From the NCBI GenBank assembly GCA_020426345.1, contig JAGQQE010000014.1, positions 1 to 37,695 on the forward strand: 37,695 nt of DNA, given 5' to 3'. Shown piece after piece: positions 34,748 to 37,695 of the stretch; position 1 is the stretch's first letter; each line of letters begins with the position of its first letter. The position numbers and the translations under genes are program-made. This DNA comes from Planctomycetaceae bacterium (GTDB lineage: Bacteria; Planctomycetota; Planctomycetia; Planctomycetales; Planctomycetaceae). Under the pieces are notes generated by a model, which saw only the letters and a list, made by a program, of their open reading frames with translations, ran no database searches and was not told the DNA's origin.

Positions 34748-36079
34748 ATGCAAAATCATGCTTACGTAGAACGATTTGTCAGTTTGCTGGATCCGGAAGC
34801 AAACACGATTTTCAACATGTCGGTGGATGACGCAGTCGCACTGGTCGGAACCGGTGACGCAGAAAAGGTTCGGCAGATCGACGGCCAGTTCGCTCTGGTC
34901 TATCGGAATGGAAACATTGTTCGCATGGCACGATCGATCGGTCGGCCAATGCGATACTTTCTTGCGAAGCAGGTCGCAGGCCCCTGTCTGGTCGTCGCCG
35001 AACGTATGGATCAGATTGTTGAATGGCTGGAAGCCGAAGGACTGCATGGGCAGTTCCATCCTTCCTACACTCGCATGGTTCCGGCGCACTACGTGATCGA
35101 GATCGCTCTGTTGGGATGTCCGGACCCCAATCCGACCTACACCCGATTCTTTACACCGGAACGCAATCGACTTTCAACGGATCTGAACGACATTGGCCGT
35201 CAGTATATCGGAACCATGCAGAATGAAGTCCATAAGTGGCTCGATACGATTCCCGAACAAGAACCGATCGGAGTCCTGTTCAGCGGCGGTATCGACAGCG
35301 GAGCCGTTTTCCTTGCGACGTATGACGCGTTGCTCAAGCGAGGTCAGTCACCTCAACGACTGAAGGCCTTCACACTTTGCGTCGAAGGGCAGGGCGAAGA
35401 CGCCAGACAAGCGCACGACTTTCTCACACAAATGGATCTTGGATTGTTCCTGGAAGTGCTGGACGTACCAAAGTCTGCTATTGACTACCGTGAAGCCATT
35501 CGAGTGATTGAAGACTACAAACCGCTGGATGTTCAGGCCGCCGCAATGGGACTGGCCCTGTGCAAAGCCATCCGCCAGCGATATCCGGACTGGAAGTACC
35601 TGATCGACGGCGATGGCGGTGACGAGAACCTGAAGGATTACCCTATCGAAGAAAACAGCGAACTGACAATTCGCAGCGTGTTGAACAATCTCATGCTTTA
35701 TCACGAAGGCTGGGGAGTCGATGCAGTCAAGCATTCACTGACGTACACCGGTGGTCAGAGTCGTGGACACGTGCGCAGCTGGGCTCCCGCGTCGACACTG
35801 GGATTTCGCGGCTTCAGCCCGTTTGCACTCCCCAATGTCATTGAAGTCAGCGAAGGCATTCCCTTTATTGAGCTCACGGACTGGAGCCACGAAAAACTCT
35901 ATTCGCTCAAGGGGGAAATCGTTCGACGGGGGATCGAGCAACTTACCGGGCAAACGATGCCCATTTACGAAAAACGAAGATTCCAGCGAGGTGCTGTTCC
36001 GAACGAAACATTCGAAGCTCTGTTCCCGCACAACGAGCAACCGTACCGGCAAGCCTTCGCTGAGATCTTCCGGAATTAA
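34748..36079 (+). CDS. Asparagine-synthetase-like protein lacking the glutaminase cysteine
   Basis: The 443-aa protein has the two-part layout of AsnB. The N-terminal ~120 residues retain the class II glutamine-amidotransferase fold (VRQIDGQFALVYRNGNIVRM, SIGRPMRYFLAK, LVVAERMDQIVEWL). However, residue 2 is Gln, and no Cys sits at the N-terminus, so glutamine hydrolysis is not expected. The C-terminal synthetase domain has the PP-loop VLFSGGIDSGAVFL (179-185 core) and the second signature YLIDGDGGDENLKDYP (287-294 core), where AsnB usually has GDGADELFGGY. AGGA is upstream of the ATG at 34748. It could use ammonia or adenylate a non-aspartate acid, as in beta-lactam-synthetase relatives. Function is unassigned. 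The next gene upstream is the helicase, 287 nt away. Confidence 0.85.
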   Translation: MQNHAYVERFVSLLDPEANTIFNMSVDDAVALVGTGDAEKVRQIDGQFALVYRNGNIVRMARSIGRPMRYFLAKQVAGPCLVVAERMDQIVEWLEAEGLHGQFHPSYTRMVPAHYVIEIALLGCPDPNPTYTRFFTPERNRLSTDLNDIGRQYIGTMQNEVHKWLDTIPEQEPIGVLFSGGIDSGAVFLATYDALLKRGQSPQRLKAFTLCVEGQGEDARQAHDFLTQMDLGLFLEVLDVPKSAIDYREAIRVIEDYKPLDVQAAAMGLALCKAIRQRYPDWKYLIDGDGGDENLKDYPIEENSELTIRSVLNNLMLYHEGWGVDAVKHSLTYTGGQSRGHVRSWAPASTLGFRGFSPFALPNVIEVSEGIPFIELTDWSHEKLYSLKGEIVRRGIEQLTGQTMPIYEKRRFQRGAVPNETFEALFPHNEQPYRQAFAEIFRN

Positions 36080-36258
36080 TGGTCGTGCCCCAGGCAACTT
36101 CAATCACGTCAACTTCAGTCACTCGGACAACCTCATCGCCGGTTTAAGATTGTTTTGGTCCGGTTTCCCCGTTCACTCGTTGCACGGCACGCATCGGACA
36201 GCACTTGTTGGACAGGGATTCAGCTGTACGAGCGTTTGGACATCGCAGGCAGGGCCGT

Positions 36259-36314
36259 TTGGCACATGGCTTGCATCGACTGCTACAATCTGACGGAACT
36301 GCCTTTGAGGCAGT
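36259..36314 (+). promoter_or_regulatory. Candidate promoter with a hairpin at the predicted transcript start
   Basis: TTGGCA (36259-36264) and TACAAT (36284-36289, 5/6 to consensus) are separated by 19 bp. Directly after lies a perfect 7-bp hairpin, ACTGCCT (36298-36304) with AGGCAGT (36308-36314), loop TTG. The predicted transcript would begin about 36296 and fold this hairpin at its 5' end. Confidence 0.45.
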
Positions 36315-36338
36315 AATTCAACGACAAGGGACAAAGCC

Positions 36339-37040
36339 ATGATGTACTTCGACATGAAATATATTCTGATGGTGATGATTCCGGGACTCGTAATGTCCGG
36401 GTTAGCCAGCATGCTGGTGAAGTCATCATTCGCAAAATGGTCTCAGATCGGTACGCGTCGCGGATTCACCGGGGCTCAGGCTGCCAAAACGCTGCTGGAC
36501 GGAGCGGGAATTCACGACGTTCAGATCGTCCCCACCAACGGATTCCTGAGCGACCACTACAATCCCTCAACCAGGACTCTGGCGCTGTCTGAGTCTGTCT
36601 ACGCCAGCCGAAGCGTTGCCGCCGTGGGCGTTGCCTGCCATGAAGCCGGTCATGCCATTCAGCATGCTAATTCTTACGCCCCGCTCTGGGCCAGATCTGC
36701 GCTGGTGCCGGCCATGGGAATAGGATCCAGCGTCGGCCCCTGGGTAATTTTTATCGGTTTGGCCATGCACATGCAGGGACTCGCTGTCATTGGCTGTCTG
36801 CTGTTCGGTGCTGTCGTGCTGTTCCAGATAGTGACACTACCGGTTGAATTCGATGCGAGTGCCAGAGCAAAGCGGCTTGTTGTGGAAGCCGGTATTCTTG
36901 ATGCCGATGAGCAAACCGGCGTCAATCGCGTTTTGAACGCCGCTGCGTTGACCTATGTCGCCGCCGCAGCATCCAGCATCCTGACGTTGCTTTACTTCAT
37001 GATGCGGGCAGGCCTGCTGGGGGGCCGACGCGATGACTGA
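36339..37040 (+). CDS. YugP-type zinc metallopeptidase (Zn_peptidase_2)
   Basis: The 233-aa membrane protein has the HEAGH zinc motif (101-105) in VACHEAGHAIQHANSYAPL. It has an N-terminal membrane segment (YILMVMIPGLVMSGLASML) and two or three further ones (WVIFIGLAMHMQGLAVIG, LLFGAVVLFQIVTLPVEF, LTYVAAAASSILTLLYFMM). The VEFDASARAKRLV segment with its acidic residues is typical of the family and completes the zinc site. The family is conserved in many bacteria but its substrates are unknown. AAGGGA sits 8 nt before the ATG at 36339; a second ATG directly follows. The upstream region holds a candidate promoter with a hairpin. Confidence 0.9.
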   Translation: MMYFDMKYILMVMIPGLVMSGLASMLVKSSFAKWSQIGTRRGFTGAQAAKTLLDGAGIHDVQIVPTNGFLSDHYNPSTRTLALSESVYASRSVAAVGVACHEAGHAIQHANSYAPLWARSALVPAMGIGSSVGPWVIFIGLAMHMQGLAVIGCLLFGAVVLFQIVTLPVEFDASARAKRLVVEAGILDADEQTGVNRVLNAAALTYVAAAASSILTLLYFMMRAGLLGGRRDD

Positions 37041-37353
37041 ACAACTTCCGGTGTCGTCAGCATCCATCCAGGAGTTGCTGTTGAGGAATGACGGAAGGAG
37101 CTTCTGATCACCGGAGTCAGCCCTCTGCCGGAATTCTGTTCGACCGACCACGGCCTATGAATTTTTCGGAACGTTCCGGAAACAAAACTGAAAAGCAATT
37201 GATCCAGACCACAATTTGATTTCGTTTCTTCGACGGCTGAGACTTCGGTATGATGTTTCAGCCGTTCGTTTTCTGTCGCTCAGGAAACCAGGTCCCGATC
37301 TGCGGGTTGCGACAGCCGAAAATCATCCGCTTGCAAAGTCAGGACGAATCCCC
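37041..37353. other. Intergenic region, 313 bp
   Basis: No gene is seen here. The right half has the terminator-like hairpin listed separately, and the last part should hold the promoter and leader of the gene starting at 37354. Confidence 0.5.
37233..37272 (+). terminator. Possible terminator of the metallopeptidase gene
   Basis: ACGGCTGA (37233-37240) pairs with TCAGCCGT (37258-37265) around a 17-nt loop, followed by T-rich TCGTTTTC. It is ~190 nt after the metallopeptidase stop, so it is less certain. Confidence 0.5.
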
Positions 37354-37695
37354 ATGACCGACCCGTCTCATTCAAATCAGCCAGACTCCACTCAGACAAA
37401 CTCAACACAGGCAAACTCAACACAGGCAAACTCAACTCAGGCGCAGGCAAGTCAGTCAGCAGCTCCGGATCCGACCGGCGCAGCGGGTTCGATTTCCGAC
37501 AGCATTCGTGAAGTCATCGAATCGGGAAAAGACGTCGCTCAAAACGTTCAGGCCCTGGTCGTCAACTTGCTCCAGCAACAATCCGGCCCCATCGAAGCCG
37601 CCAGGTCCTCTGTCACTGAGATGTTGAAGACAGCGGAAGATGTGGTCCAGAGATCTGCCCCCGATTCTGCCGAAAGCGTCCTGCGGAAAGTCATC
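37354..37695 (+). CDS. Gln/Ser/Thr-rich N-terminus of a hypothetical protein (runs off window)
   Basis: The reading frame is open for 114 codons to the window edge. It starts MTDPSHSNQPDSTQ, then repeats the unit [A/T]NSTQ three times. After a Pro/Ala linker it becomes amphipathic helix: SISDSIREVIESGKDVAQNV, then QALVVNLLQQQ, then ARSSVTEMLKTAEDVVQRSA. AGGAC lies 9 nt before the ATG, a good ribosome site. I do not recognise the family; the helical part could be coiled-coil or phasin-like. The frame is 3'-truncated by the window. Confidence 0.65.
   Translation, partial: MTDPSHSNQPDSTQTNSTQANSTQANSTQAQASQSAAPDPTGAAGSISDSIREVIESGKDVAQNVQALVVNLLQQQSGPIEAARSSVTEMLKTAEDVVQRSAPDSAESVLRKVI
37381..37440. 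repeat. 15-bp tandem repeat encoding xNSTQ
   Basis: Three near-identical 15-bp units lie at 37396-37410, 37411-37425 and 37426-37440 (consensus GCAAACTCAACACAG). A diverged fourth copy precedes them at 37381-37395. They are in frame and expand a disordered Asn-Ser-Thr-Gln segment. Confidence 0.8.

Noticed and set aside
37381-37440. CRISPR-like repeats
   Set aside because: The 15-bp units are directly adjacent with no spacers and are in frame within a coding region.
1-37695. rRNA, tRNA, riboswitch, phage or insertion-sequence genes
   Set aside because: Reading both strands showed no rRNA segment, no recognisable tRNA T-loop/acceptor pattern, no transposase or integrase motifs, and no aptamer I could match. 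A covariance-model search would be needed to be certain.

Overview
The window looks like a chromosomal segment of a planctomycete (phylum Planctomycetota). The strongest pointers are an adjacent DUF1549/DUF1553 and DUF1501 gene pair, a cluster of BatA/von Willebrand factor A (VWA) genes with a formylglycine-generating-enzyme-like gene, a DUF1573 protein, a LamG-domain protein, and short intergenic repeats of a style I associate with planctomycete genomes. Base composition appears moderate to high GC by eye. I could not run a database search, so all family assignments rest on motifs read from the translated sequence. I saw no rRNA, tRNA, CRISPR array, transposase, integrase or prophage gene.

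Layout. 1-2.1 kb (+): end of a LamG-domain protein, a small winged-helix protein and a Gfo/Idh/MocA oxidoreductase. 2.3-10.0 kb (-): four same-strand genes, transcribed from the high coordinate down, encoding a multi-span membrane protein, a BatA+VWA protein, a large VWA protein and a secreted FGE-like protein. 10.04-10.57 kb: a gene-free stretch with an inverted-repeat element. 10.6-14.6 kb (+): DUF1549/DUF1553, DUF1501 and prephenate dehydrogenase. 14.6-20.9 kb: mixed strands with a hypothetical protein, an extremely acidic protein, purine nucleoside phosphorylase, a secreted Gly-rich protein, exonuclease III, DUF4404, an HpaI-type aldolase and a DUF533/TerB-like protein. 21.1-27.8 kb: L-serine dehydratase, a sugar-epimerase-like SDR, a HAD phosphatase, a PlsC acyltransferase, a single BON-like domain, a PAP2 phosphatase and RarA. 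28-31.5 kb (-): DUF1573 protein and alpha-glucan phosphorylase. 31.9 kb (-): a 34-residue, highly basic gene with its own Shine-Dalgarno and terminator. 32.3-37.7 kb (+): UvrD/PcrA-type helicase, an asparagine-synthetase-like protein lacking the glutaminase cysteine, a YugP-type zinc metallopeptidase, and the start of a Gln/Ser/Thr-rich protein that runs off the window.

Most of the content is housekeeping (purine salvage, DNA repair, aromatic amino acid synthesis, glycogen and serine breakdown, phospholipid synthesis) mixed with lineage-typical genes of unknown role. The items most worth a second look are the 34-aa basic gene, the acidic protein with an exact 24-bp tandem duplication, the Cys-less asparagine-synthetase-like protein, the VWA/FGE-like gene cluster, the inverted-repeat element at 10.2 kb, and the dyad symmetries upstream of the helicase and of the metallopeptidase.
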